Made by a program: the position numbers and the translations under genes
Assembly (NCBI GenBank): GCA_018657495.1
Contig: JABHXA010000003.1
Coordinates: 62,001-126,000 of the forward strand
DNA: 64,000 nt
Reading direction: 5' to 3'
Source: Fidelibacterota bacterium
GTDB taxonomy: Bacteria; Fidelibacterota; Marinisomatia; SCGC-AAA003-L08; JACNLC01
The notes under the pieces: generated by a model
What the model was told of the DNA's origin: nothing
Seen by the model: the letters and a program-made list of their open reading frames with translations, nothing else
The model's database searches: none
In this document: piece after piece, positions 7,837 through 16,138 of the stretch
Layout: every line of letters starts with the position of its first letter
How positions within the stretch are numbered: the first letter of the stretch is position 1

Positions 7837-9793
7837 GATCGTGATTCTCCCCAGGCGTTGCATTATCACCAGACCAACGATTTTTTATTTCACCACAGCG
7901 AAGCATTTGGGAGCCAAAATAAGGATTATTGATTTTTTCATCTTTCTGTAACCAGTATGCCCCGCGAAAATCAAATGCCATGGGGCAATATGCCTCATTT
8001 AATCCGATACTTACCTTGCCATTTGCGGCGGCATGACGAAGTACAATAGAAATTTCTTCAAATACCTGTCTCAGTTTTTCGATATCCCCTGCCGGTTTTA
8101 TAGATGGATTCATGAGTGCCTCTGCCCCCTTTACACCCATAGTCATGTTATGGATCCCCATCAATGCTTCATATGCATGTTGATATTCATCTTTTGCCAG
8201 CATATCCTGTAATATTAAATATTCATCTACTACTTTATTTAATAGATCTGATGAAATATCTATCGCTACATCCATCGTCGTTAATTTTTTATCACTTGAG
8301 TTTTGTGATGTGTTTGTACCTTTACCGTGGTGTTCATGACCAGTGGTGCTTATTCCGCCTGCCGGGTTCATCATACTTGGTTTGGCGGCAATTTGCATTG
8401 CACTATCAATTTTGAAATTACCTCGACTGACTACACTTTCTCCTTCGTCCAACCCGGATAGAACAATGTAATTATCCCCGGCGCGGGATCCAATGGAGAT
8501 TTCTCTTCCCTCAAATCTCGGTCCGTCATCACTTGGTTTGTAAATATATACTACACTGCGTTTTCCGGTTCTTAATACAGCAGTAACAGGTATCAATAGC
8601 GGCAACTGGCCTGAATTGGATAGGGAAACAATCCCCATATCCTCGGCAGTGATCAGCGGCATTCCACAAATTCGACAATCCCCACTTTCATCTTCAACCA
8701 CTTCAGGATGCATGGGACAAACCCATTTACCTACCATCCCAGGGTTGACAGCATCACCATTAGAATCTAATACCGCTTTCACACTAGCCCGAATAAACAT
8801 ACCAGGCTTCAATGCACCGTTTTCGTTTGAAATATTCAGCCTGATTTTCACCGTGCGGGTCCGGTCATCCATGACAGGATCAATAAATGCAATATTGCCT
8901 GTAAATGTTTGCCCTGGGAGTGCTTCAACTGTTAAAGTCACCTCCTGACCATGTTTTAAAAGAGAAATATCACTTTCGTAGGCATCAAGAATAATCCAAA
9001 CCTGTTTTAGATCTGCTATTGTGTAAATGGCAGTACCAGTATTCACATACATTCCCTCCCTGGCATTTTTATGGATAACTACACCGGAAAGCGGACTGTA
9101 AATAGTGAGTTTATCGGTTGGATCTGTTTGCTGCTCTATATTCCTGACCTGCTCATCTGTGAGACCCAATAGACGGAATTTTTCCCGGGCTGCAGCCAAT
9201 ATGGATTCAGCAGTACGAAAGGCTGAACTTTGTTTATCAGAAATACTCTTAAGGCGCTGGCTTGATTGAATTAGTTCCTCCTGCGCAGTGTACAGTTCCG
9301 GACTATAGAGGTCCACCATGTGGTCCCCCTTATTCACATAGATTCCGGTATAATCAACAAACAACCGTTCCAATCTTCCTGGGAACCAGGCTGTGATAGT
9401 GCCAATGAGAGTTTCGTCATATTCTACTTTGCCGGATAAATGAACCAATGCAGTCGCTGTGTCACGCCGAACCAAAACCGTTTCTACTTCTGCCAGTTTC
9501 ATTGCCGATTCTGACATTGACAATTGGGAAGGTCCATCACCTTTACTTTCAACTTCTAATGGAATAAGATCCATGAAACAGATAGGGCATTGTCCCGCTT
9601 CAGGAAGTTTGAATTGCGGATGCATTGAACAGGTCCAAACCTCAGCGGATTTCTCTTCTGTGGTGATTGAGACATTTCCAGCATGACCCTCAGAGCCTGA
9701 GAATAATCCTTTGGTATTCCACCCAAGTAGAAATGTTATTATTCCGATGATTAAACCGGTTATGACGGGATGGTTTTTTAATGTTAATTTCAT
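7829..9793 (-). CDS. cusB: CusB-like periplasmic adaptor with two HMBD motifs and C-terminal DUF3347
   Basis: 654 residues; membrane-fusion protein that links the RND pump to the outer-membrane channel. A transmembrane anchor (about 9-25) is followed by a first heavy-metal-binding motif (C55, SMHP, C69, C72), then the HlyD/CusB barrel-hairpin-lipoyl core (roughly 90-340). A second metal motif (WVCPMHPE...CRICGMPL, about 360-385) and another barrel segment follow. The last 140 or so residues (from EYLILQDMLAKDEYQ to SQMLRCGEI, with a YCPMAF motif) are a DUF3347 domain, found in metal-efflux adaptors. AGGAG lies five bases before the ATG. It sits 8 bp from the channel gene and overlaps the pump gene. 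Three metal-binding modules in one adaptor suggest it loads the pump itself. Confidence 0.9.
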   Translation of the reverse strand: MKLTLKNHPVITGLIIGIITFLLGWNTKGLFSGSEGHAGNVSITTEEKSAEVWTCSMHPQFKLPEAGQCPICFMDLIPLEVESKGDGPSQLSMSESAMKLAEVETVLVRRDTATALVHLSGKVEYDETLIGTITAWFPGRLERLFVDYTGIYVNKGDHMVDLYSPELYTAQEELIQSSQRLKSISDKQSSAFRTAESILAAAREKFRLLGLTDEQVRNIEQQTDPTDKLTIYSPLSGVVIHKNAREGMYVNTGTAIYTIADLKQVWIILDAYESDISLLKHGQEVTLTVEALPGQTFTGNIAFIDPVMDDRTRTVKIRLNISNENGALKPGMFIRASVKAVLDSNGDAVNPGMVGKWVCPMHPEVVEDESGDCRICGMPLITAEDMGIVSLSNSGQLPLLIPVTAVLRTGKRSVVYIYKPSDDGPRFEGREISIGSRAGDNYIVLSGLDEGESVVSRGNFKIDSAMQIAAKPSMMNPAGGISTTGHEHHGKGTNTSQNSSDKKLTTMDVAIDISSDLLNKVVDEYLILQDMLAKDEYQHAYEALMGIHNMTMGVKGAEALMNPSIKPAGDIEKLRQVFEEISIVLRHAAANGKVSIGLNEAYCPMAFDFRGAYWLQKDEKINNPYFGSQMLRCGEIKNRWSGDNATPGENHDHE

Positions 9794-9801
9794 ATTATCT
9801 C

Positions 9802-11031
9802 CTAATATTCCATAGCGCTGATTTCAAGATAATCTGCAATGGCAATGTAATAATTGTAGCGAAGTCTGGCCGTTTTCAGTTTCAGATCCAGCAGATCTTC
9901 TTCCACATTCAAATAAGTAGTGAAATCTAATTCATCTGCAAGATACCCTGTTTCGGTGATTTGGTAATTCTGTTCTGCCAGGGGTAGTAATTCTTCAATA
10001 TGAAGCAAATATTGACGCTGATAATCTACCAGCCTATAATTGATCTCTTCTATCTTTACAGCAAGTAATTCCTGGGCGTTGGTTAAATTCAATTCTTCGG
10101 AGTCAAGTCCTGCTTTTGCAGATTCCTGAATGGCCTTGTTTCTACCAAACCAGATTGGCAGAGAAATACCTGCTTTAACCATAATTGGGTTATCTGCTGA
10201 TTCTGCGTCAAGCATGATATAATCGACACCCAATAGAAAGTCAGGTTTTGACGCTAATTTCGCTAATGTCACTTTATTTTCCTGAGTGTGTGTTTTGAGT
10301 TTTGAAATTCGAATTACAGGATTATTTGCAATTCCTACTGGTGAAGAAGTGGGTAGATCCGTTTCAAATTCTGCCGTATCAAAATCGAAGGAAAAATCAG
10401 CCAGACCGACACCGGTGAGTTGTTCCAGTTTACTAATGATTACCGGTCTTTTATTTTTTAATGATGTGAGTTTATCTTCCATGCGGATCATCTTCATCTG
10501 GATCTGAACCAGGTAAGAATGACTGGCTGAAGCGGTGCTGTATTTTGTACGGACAACCGATTCAAATTGCTTCAGTAGTGAGAGGTTTTCTTCAGTTATA
10601 TTTTCCTCAGTGGCTAGGAGCCTCAGTTGATGGTATTTCCGCCTGATATCATTTACGACTTTTAGGATAGATTGGCGGGATTTTTCAATGGAGATGTCTG
10701 CATCAGCCTGAGAAATCAACTTCTGAGTATTCAGTTTTCCAGGCCAGGGAAGATTCTGGGCCAGACCCAATTTAAATTCCTGTGGTCCTTCCTTGGTGAC
10801 AACCGGTTCGACGAAATAACCCCCGGATAGCACAGGATTTGGAAGGCTGCCAGCAGCAATCGATGCTTGCTTTTTTGAATGAACAATACTTTGCCAGGCA
10901 AGAATTTCCGGATTATGGTCAAGCGCTTTGCTGATTAAATTATTTAGTTGATGATCCTTATCATTCGATTGAGGTATGATAATCGCTAATGATAGAACGG
11001 ATACGAGCACCATAAATGGGGTGCGTTGCAT
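9802..11031 (-). CDS. cusC: TolC-family outer-membrane channel of the metal efflux system
   Basis: 409 residues with an N-terminal signal peptide, then the repeated long helices of the OEP/TolC family (e.g. NNLISKALDHNPEILAW, the usual first helix, and GLAQNLPWPGKL, the common LPWPGK turn in metal-efflux channels). It would trimerise in the outer membrane and complete the tripartite pump with the adaptor and pump encoded next. The start is supported by AGGAG six bases before the ATG. It is the second gene of the operon, following the Cys-rich protein. There is no lipobox, unlike E. coli CusC, so it is probably not lipidated. The symbol reflects operon position; the family call is firm. Confidence 0.88.
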   Translation of the reverse strand: MQRTPFMVLVSVLSLAIIIPQSNDKDHQLNNLISKALDHNPEILAWQSIVHSKKQASIAAGSLPNPVLSGGYFVEPVVTKEGPQEFKLGLAQNLPWPGKLNTQKLISQADADISIEKSRQSILKVVNDIRRKYHQLRLLATEENITEENLSLLKQFESVVRTKYSTASASHSYLVQIQMKMIRMEDKLTSLKNKRPVIISKLEQLTGVGLADFSFDFDTAEFETDLPTSSPVGIANNPVIRISKLKTHTQENKVTLAKLASKPDFLLGVDYIMLDAESADNPIMVKAGISLPIWFGRNKAIQESAKAGLDSEELNLTNAQELLAVKIEEINYRLVDYQRQYLLHIEELLPLAEQNYQITETGYLADELDFTTYLNVEEDLLDLKLKTARLRYNYYIAIADYLEISAMEY

Positions 11032-11089
11032 ACTGGACTCCTGTTTTAATGTTGAAAACTACAATAAAAAGATATTAGGAGCTATATGT

Positions 11090-11446
11090 CTAAATTAATA
11101 AGGGTTTATATGTACTATTAAGAATTAAGCTGGGTGGGGGATCTGGATTTGAAGAAATGGTGGCAGCAAATAAATTATTGCTGAAATCTATAGGAATTTT
11201 GTGCACATACAGAATCACTGAATTTTGGAATATCGGTTCCGCATCTGAGATAAGGGAGCCATCCAAATTGCTGGTTTCACATTTCACCTCAGTTTTGCAA
11301 CACGAATCAGAGTGATTTGGAACCGTTGAACAGGAACAGGATGCAGTACTGCTCATAGCACATTTGGGTGCCTCACATAATAATTTTACATGAGTCCCCA
11401 TGTTGAACAATATTGCCATTGATAGTATATATATATCGATTCGCAT
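11090..11446 (-). CDS. Small Cys-rich exported protein at the head of the metal-efflux operon
   Basis: 118 residues, no family recognised. The N-terminus has a hydrophobic segment (about residues 5-20) fitting a signal peptide or anchor. It is followed by seven Cys within 33 residues: C24, C29, C37, C39, C49, C50 and C56, in patterns KCAM, CSCS and SCC. The C-terminal half is Pro/Ser/Asn-rich (DPPPS) and has no obvious fold. A Cys cluster ahead of a channel-adaptor-pump set suggests metal binding or sensing in the periplasm, possibly like the short metal-binding ORFs that lead other metal-resistance operons. No clear ribosome binding site precedes the ATG at 11446; an alternative ATG lies at 11419. 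The gap to the channel gene is 58 bp. Confidence 0.6.
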   Translation of the reverse strand: MRIDIYILSMAILFNMGTHVKLLCEAPKCAMSSTASCSCSTVPNHSDSCCKTEVKCETSNLDGSLISDAEPIFQNSVILYVHKIPIDFSNNLFAATISSNPDPPPSLILNSTYKPLLI

Positions 11447-11709
11447 GCGGTGAAATATATGTTAAATGATATATCCTCATAAACAAAAATTTGCTTATTG
11501 TCTTTTGGCTTACAGATATAGGAGAGAATACCGTCTACAGAAACCAATCTTTGAGACATTATAAAATAATGCAGATACAGAAAAATCCAAACTTGGATTT
11601 GTGAGCTATCGATTTATGATTGACTGATATTTTTAAAAGAGTCATGATATCAAATCTTGATTTATTAATAAATTTCAATCACAAATCAATTCAATAATTA
11701 TCCAGAATC
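11447..11709. promoter_or_regulatory. Divergent intergenic region with an 18 bp inverted repeat
   Basis: This 263 bp gap separates the minus-strand metal operon from the plus-strand MMPL operon and must hold both promoters. The clearest structure is AAATCCAA-N2-TTGGATTT at 11583-11600: perfect 8 bp arms on a two-base centre, with no T-run after it, so it looks like an operator rather than a terminator. It does not match the CueR, CopY or ArsR/SmtB operators I know. No confident -35/-10 pair could be assigned. Confidence 0.4.
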
Positions 11710-14004
11710 ATGAATCATAAAATGAAACAATGGTTTATTTATCAAAGCATAAACCACCCTAAGCGGACAATCTTTTTTTCTGTATTGCTAACCCTTCTCA
11801 TCGCATCTGGTATCAGATTTGTTGAAATGGAAGATGACATGCTTAAACTCCTGCCCGACGATATCGAATCCACTATCACCTGGGATGCCGTGCAGGAGGA
11901 ATTTGGTAACACAAATTTGATGTTTGTTGCCTACGGTCGGCGGGATCAGTCCGTTTATAACGCCGATATGCTATCAACATTATTTGATTTCTCACATGCG
12001 CTGGAAGATCTGCCCCAAGTAGATGAGGTGATTAGTATTGCAACGTTGAATCGTATGGATAGCGATGATGGCTTTATGGAAATCAGTGATCTGCAGCCAT
12101 ATCGTGATTTATCTCCTGAAGAAATCAATGATATCAAACTATATCTTTTAAAAACACCGGATATGGAGCGCCGGATCGTGGGCACGCAAGGTGATTTTCT
12201 TAATGTTGTTATCAGACCCGTAGTAGATGTGGCAACAGATAAATTTCGCAACAATGTAGTCGATATCTCTCAAAAGTATTTAAGTGATTATGAATTTCAT
12301 TTTGGAGGTGAAACATATCTGACCGGGACAATTCCCGCCATGATGAGAGCAGATGTTTCATTGCTGATGAGGGTGGGATTGATCATAATGGTTTTGATTC
12401 TCTTGTCAAGTTTACGCAGTATACCTGCCGTTCTTATGGTGATGTCAGTAATTGCGTTGAGCCTTGCTGCCATGATGGGGTTCATGGGCTGGATTTTGCA
12501 TTTAACAGGGTCGGATATTTTCTATTTCTCTTTGCTGAATACTTCCATGCCGATAATTCTATTGACTATTGCAAATTCTGACAGTGTGCATATGATCACC
12601 AAATTTTTTAAAAAATTGAGACAAACGGGAAATGTAGAAAATTCAGTTCGCGATACTATGAATTCATTGATGTTACCTATTTTTCTAACTAGCATCACAA
12701 CTATTGTGGCATTTCTGTCTTTGGTTCTTGCTCCCCTTTCTGCTCTGACTGGGTATGGCTTGACGATAGGATTTGGCATCGCCTGGGCCTGGTTATTATC
12801 TACCACTTTTTTACCATCAATGATGTTTTTGAAAAAATGGAATCTCAATTCAAAAGGTATATCCACACCAAACTTTCTTGAGAATATGGTGGACTATTTT
12901 GGGAAATTAATTACTATCCATCCCAAGAGAGTCCTCTCTGCCGGGATAGGAATTGTAGTAATTGGCATCATTGGACTCTTCCTGCTAAAAATTGAGGTGA
13001 ATGTCATCACTTTTTTTGAAAGGGGAACGGAAATCCGAGAAAGTCTGGAATTCATGGATAATGAGATGACCGGCACCATGGATCTGCAGTTTAGAATAAA
13101 AGCCGATATGAAATCACCTGAAAACTTAAATAATATATTAGATCTTCAGAGTTTTATTGAAACCAATCCAGCAGTCAGCACCACTATCTCGATTGCAGAT
13201 ATTATCAAACAGATGCACAGAACGGTAATGGATGATGATCCGGTATTTGAGACTATTCCTGAGTCACGGGATAAAGTGAATAATTTATTTACGCTGTACT
13301 CCATGTCCGGTGATCCAGATGATTTTTCCGGCTTGATTGATTATAATTATGAAACGGGTCTTACAACCGCTTTGATGAAGAATATTTCCACTACAAAAAT
13401 TATTGATTTTGTTGAAAAGATAAGGGAGTATGTAAATGATAACTTTGGTTCAGATATTACTGTAACCATTACCGGTATGCTTGTCGTCCTCAACGATATT
13501 ATTTATCTACTTATTCAGTCCTCATTTATCAGTATCTTTGTCTCTATTTCCCTCATTACAATCATGGCATCCCTATTTTTCAAACGGTTCTTATGGGGCA
13601 TTCTTGCAGTTGTGCCTTTATCCAGCGCTGTCATTTTGACTTTTGGATTTATGGGTATATTCGGGATTCACCTAAGTCATGTGACGGCAATCCTATCCTC
13701 AATAATTATTGGTGTCGGTGTTGATTTTGCCATTCATTACATAAGTCAGTTCAAAAATATTATCAATCGGCAGGATGTAAATACTAACATTAGCCAGTTG
13801 GTTGTGAATGAGGTGGGGTATCCCATTGTGTTAGATGCTGGATCAAATATGGCATTCGGGGCACTGTTATTTTCAACATTTTTACCGGTAACCCATATAG
13901 GCGGACTCATGGTTTTTGCCATGATATCCACAGCCGCTGGCACACTCACATTACTGGCTGCTTCAACAGAATTATTAAAGAATAAACTAAAGAAAATTGG
14001 TTAA
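11710..14004 (+). CDS. MMPL/RND-superfamily exporter
   Basis: 764 residues, about twelve transmembrane helices arranged as 1 + 5 + 1 + 5 around two large periplasmic loops (about 40-215 and 425-615), the layout of the MMPL/HAE3 branch of the RND superfamily. The helix after loop two contains GVGVDFAIHYISQF, the usual acidic motif of this branch. Such proteins move lipids or hydrophobic molecules across the envelope. The next two genes encode a LolA-like periplasmic protein and an outer-membrane barrel, which fits a lipid or hydrophobe route from inner to outer membrane. No adaptor is present. The start at 11710 lacks a strong ribosome binding site; an ATG at 11722 is an alternative. The substrate is unknown. 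Confidence 0.88.
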   Translation: MNHKMKQWFIYQSINHPKRTIFFSVLLTLLIASGIRFVEMEDDMLKLLPDDIESTITWDAVQEEFGNTNLMFVAYGRRDQSVYNADMLSTLFDFSHALEDLPQVDEVISIATLNRMDSDDGFMEISDLQPYRDLSPEEINDIKLYLLKTPDMERRIVGTQGDFLNVVIRPVVDVATDKFRNNVVDISQKYLSDYEFHFGGETYLTGTIPAMMRADVSLLMRVGLIIMVLILLSSLRSIPAVLMVMSVIALSLAAMMGFMGWILHLTGSDIFYFSLLNTSMPIILLTIANSDSVHMITKFFKKLRQTGNVENSVRDTMNSLMLPIFLTSITTIVAFLSLVLAPLSALTGYGLTIGFGIAWAWLLSTTFLPSMMFLKKWNLNSKGISTPNFLENMVDYFGKLITIHPKRVLSAGIGIVVIGIIGLFLLKIEVNVITFFERGTEIRESLEFMDNEMTGTMDLQFRIKADMKSPENLNNILDLQSFIETNPAVSTTISIADIIKQMHRTVMDDDPVFETIPESRDKVNNLFTLYSMSGDPDDFSGLIDYNYETGLTTALMKNISTTKIIDFVEKIREYVNDNFGSDITVTITGMLVVLNDIIYLLIQSSFISIFVSISLITIMASLFFKRFLWGILAVVPLSSAVILTFGFMGIFGIHLSHVTAILSSIIIGVGVDFAIHYISQFKNIINRQDVNTNISQLVVNEVGYPIVLDAGSNMAFGALLFSTFLPVTHIGGLMVFAMISTAAGTLTLLAASTELLKNKLKKIG

Positions 14005-14014
14005 GGATTAGCCT

Positions 14015-14800
14015 ATGTTGAATATTAATTACACAACAAAACTCGTATTATCTCTCGTTATTATAATTACTTTTTTGTCTCAAAAAATATCCGCACAAAC
14101 TGGAATGGATATTGCCAAATTATCATATGACCGACCCGAACCCAATGATATGACTTCCGATCTCTCCATGGTGCTGACAGATTCAAAGGGCAGAACTAGA
14201 GAATCTACTCTTCATGTAATGACTCAGTCAGGTGGTGAGAAACAAATTATCTGGTTTCTGGCACCTGCAGATGACCGCGGCGTATCCTTTTTAAAAATTG
14301 AATATGATGACAAAGATGATGAAATGCGCTTATGGCTGCCGGCATTTAAAAAAATCAGAAGGATATCCAGCAAAAAGAAATCTGAAGCTTTCATGGGATC
14401 AGATATGAGTTATGAAGACATGACCAATCGTGATCTTGAGGATAATGAATATACTTTATTAGAGACCAATGAAATTGTCAACGAGATCAACTGTTATGTG
14501 ATTAAAACAAAACCTAAAAAAGAGCTGAGGTCAGAATACAGCCATCATATTTCCTGGATTGCAACAGACGGATTATATCCAGTTAAGGAAGAATCTTATG
14601 ATCGATCTGGAAAATTATTAAAGAAAAAAATGTTTTTTTCAACCAGGATAGATGATTATTTTATCCTCACAGAGTTATATGTAGAAAATGCCCAGAGGAA
14701 TCATAATACCAGGCTCACATTCCAAAATGTAATTCTGAATACCAGTCTTGGAGATTCTGAATTTCAGGAAAAAAATCTGAAACGAATCCCAAGAGATTAG
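14015..14800 (+). CDS. LolA-like outer-membrane lipoprotein-sorting family protein
   Basis: 261 residues with a signal peptide (about 1-27, cleavage after ISA). The body matches the family annotated as outer membrane lipoprotein-sorting protein, a LolA-like half-barrel. Recognisable parts are SDLSMVLTDSKGR, DDRGVSFLKIEY, MRLWLPAFKKIRRISSKKK and FMGSDMSYEDM, the last being the most conserved block of this family. Members often sit beside an MMPL/RND exporter, as here (10 bp downstream), and are thought to carry a lipid or hydrophobic cargo across the periplasm. AGGA lies seven bases before the ATG. True LolA is about 180-200 residues, so this is a relative and not LolA itself. Confidence 0.85.
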   Translation: MLNINYTTKLVLSLVIIITFLSQKISAQTGMDIAKLSYDRPEPNDMTSDLSMVLTDSKGRTRESTLHVMTQSGGEKQIIWFLAPADDRGVSFLKIEYDDKDDEMRLWLPAFKKIRRISSKKKSEAFMGSDMSYEDMTNRDLEDNEYTLLETNEIVNEINCYVIKTKPKKELRSEYSHHISWIATDGLYPVKEESYDRSGKLLKKKMFFSTRIDDYFILTELYVENAQRNHNTRLTFQNVILNTSLGDSEFQEKNLKRIPRD

Positions 14801-14832
14801 TTGAAATCAGTTTAATTCAAGAAGGAAGAATT

Positions 14833-16080
14833 ATGATCAGATATTTTTTATTATTTATTATCCCAATTTCCATTACTTTTTCCCAACTACATTTTTCAGG
14901 ATTTGTAAATCCATCACAAATGTATGGTCTGAAAAACGGCGACACATTTAATCTGCCTTTTAGATTTGGAGAGCTTGAAGCAGGCTACTCATTTACCAAT
15001 TCTGAATTCAAAATTATTGGTGCGGCTGAGCATCGGTGGACAAATATGACTACAGATTTTGAAATCAGGGAAGCTTACTGGATTTGGTATCCATCGTTTG
15101 GGGATATATCCATCGGTAAACAAATTCACGCCTGGGGATATGCTGATGCCAGTAATCCCACAGACAATATTAATGCATACGATTATTACTATTTATTTTT
15201 AACCGGCATTGATCGAAAGATTGGATCCTATTCGGCATCGATACGCTATTATGGAGAAAATTGGCAGGTTCAGGGTATAATACAAACTGAACACCAACCC
15301 AACAGATTGGTTTTTGAAGATGATTTCCCAATCCAACCACCTATAAATCCACCTTCTTCTGCAATAGATGATATTGATGACGAACTTGAATTTGGATTCA
15401 GAACCCAGTTTTCGTTTGACAACAGTGATTTATCGATATCGTATTTTCATGGGCATGAACGAATGTTATCTGCTTATACATTTAATAATTCACTACCATA
15501 TCTAACACCTATTCAGTTCGAATATCGCAAATCTGATATTCTGGGAATTGATATGGTGAATCTGTTTGGTGATTTTATTTTTAGAAATGAGATTGCATTT
15601 TTTACTACTAAATCAGACAAATATCACTCCTCGGCTGATATTAGCATACTCATGTTTAATTGGACAGGAAAGTATATACAGTATGTTAGCCAGGTTGAAT
15701 ATACTGGTTTTAGTGACATCCTAATTGCAGCCCAATTTCTCGGTAATCACACAATCGAAGTAAAACCGACATTTATGGAGGATTTTTTTCAAGGTGGGAT
15801 GGGGACACCATTTGCCAATATTTTTGAAAATGCTTTTCTGATATCAGCAGCCATTGATTTATTTAACAACATGCTTGAGATAAAACCACTCATTTTAGTG
15901 AACCTTGAAGATAAGGGTTATATGACAGGTTGTGAGTTGAATTACTCACCAATTGATAACTGGATACTTGAAACCACCTTGAATAATTTTGTTGGTGATG
16001 ATGAATTAGGCGATAATTATATTTTCAATCAGCTTGAAGATTTTTCTCATATCAAAATCGGTATAAAATATAGTTTTTAG
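14833..16080 (+). CDS. Outer-membrane beta-barrel protein (DUF1302-like context)
   Basis: 415 residues with a signal peptide (about 1-18) and alternating hydrophobic/polar strands rich in Tyr, Phe and Trp. It ends in a terminal Phe (IKIGIKYSF), the usual C-terminal signal of outer-membrane barrels. The segment AYWIWYPSFGDISIGKQIHAWGYAD resembles the DUF1302-type barrels that in proteobacteria are encoded next to an MMPL transporter and a LolA-like or DUF1329 protein. The same triad occurs here. It probably gives the MMPL system its outer-membrane exit or entry. GAAGGAAG precedes the ATG, and the gap from the previous gene is about 30 bp. Family membership is inferred from context and strand pattern. 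Confidence 0.7.
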   Translation: MIRYFLLFIIPISITFSQLHFSGFVNPSQMYGLKNGDTFNLPFRFGELEAGYSFTNSEFKIIGAAEHRWTNMTTDFEIREAYWIWYPSFGDISIGKQIHAWGYADASNPTDNINAYDYYYLFLTGIDRKIGSYSASIRYYGENWQVQGIIQTEHQPNRLVFEDDFPIQPPINPPSSAIDDIDDELEFGFRTQFSFDNSDLSISYFHGHERMLSAYTFNNSLPYLTPIQFEYRKSDILGIDMVNLFGDFIFRNEIAFFTTKSDKYHSSADISILMFNWTGKYIQYVSQVEYTGFSDILIAAQFLGNHTIEVKPTFMEDFFQGGMGTPFANIFENAFLISAAIDLFNNMLEIKPLILVNLEDKGYMTGCELNYSPIDNWILETTLNNFVGDDELGDNYIFNQLEDFSHIKIGIKYSF

Positions 16081-16138
16081 CAAGAATTCTGACATGACGT
16101 TCTGGTATAGTTAATACTAGAATATTTTCTGAACGAAC

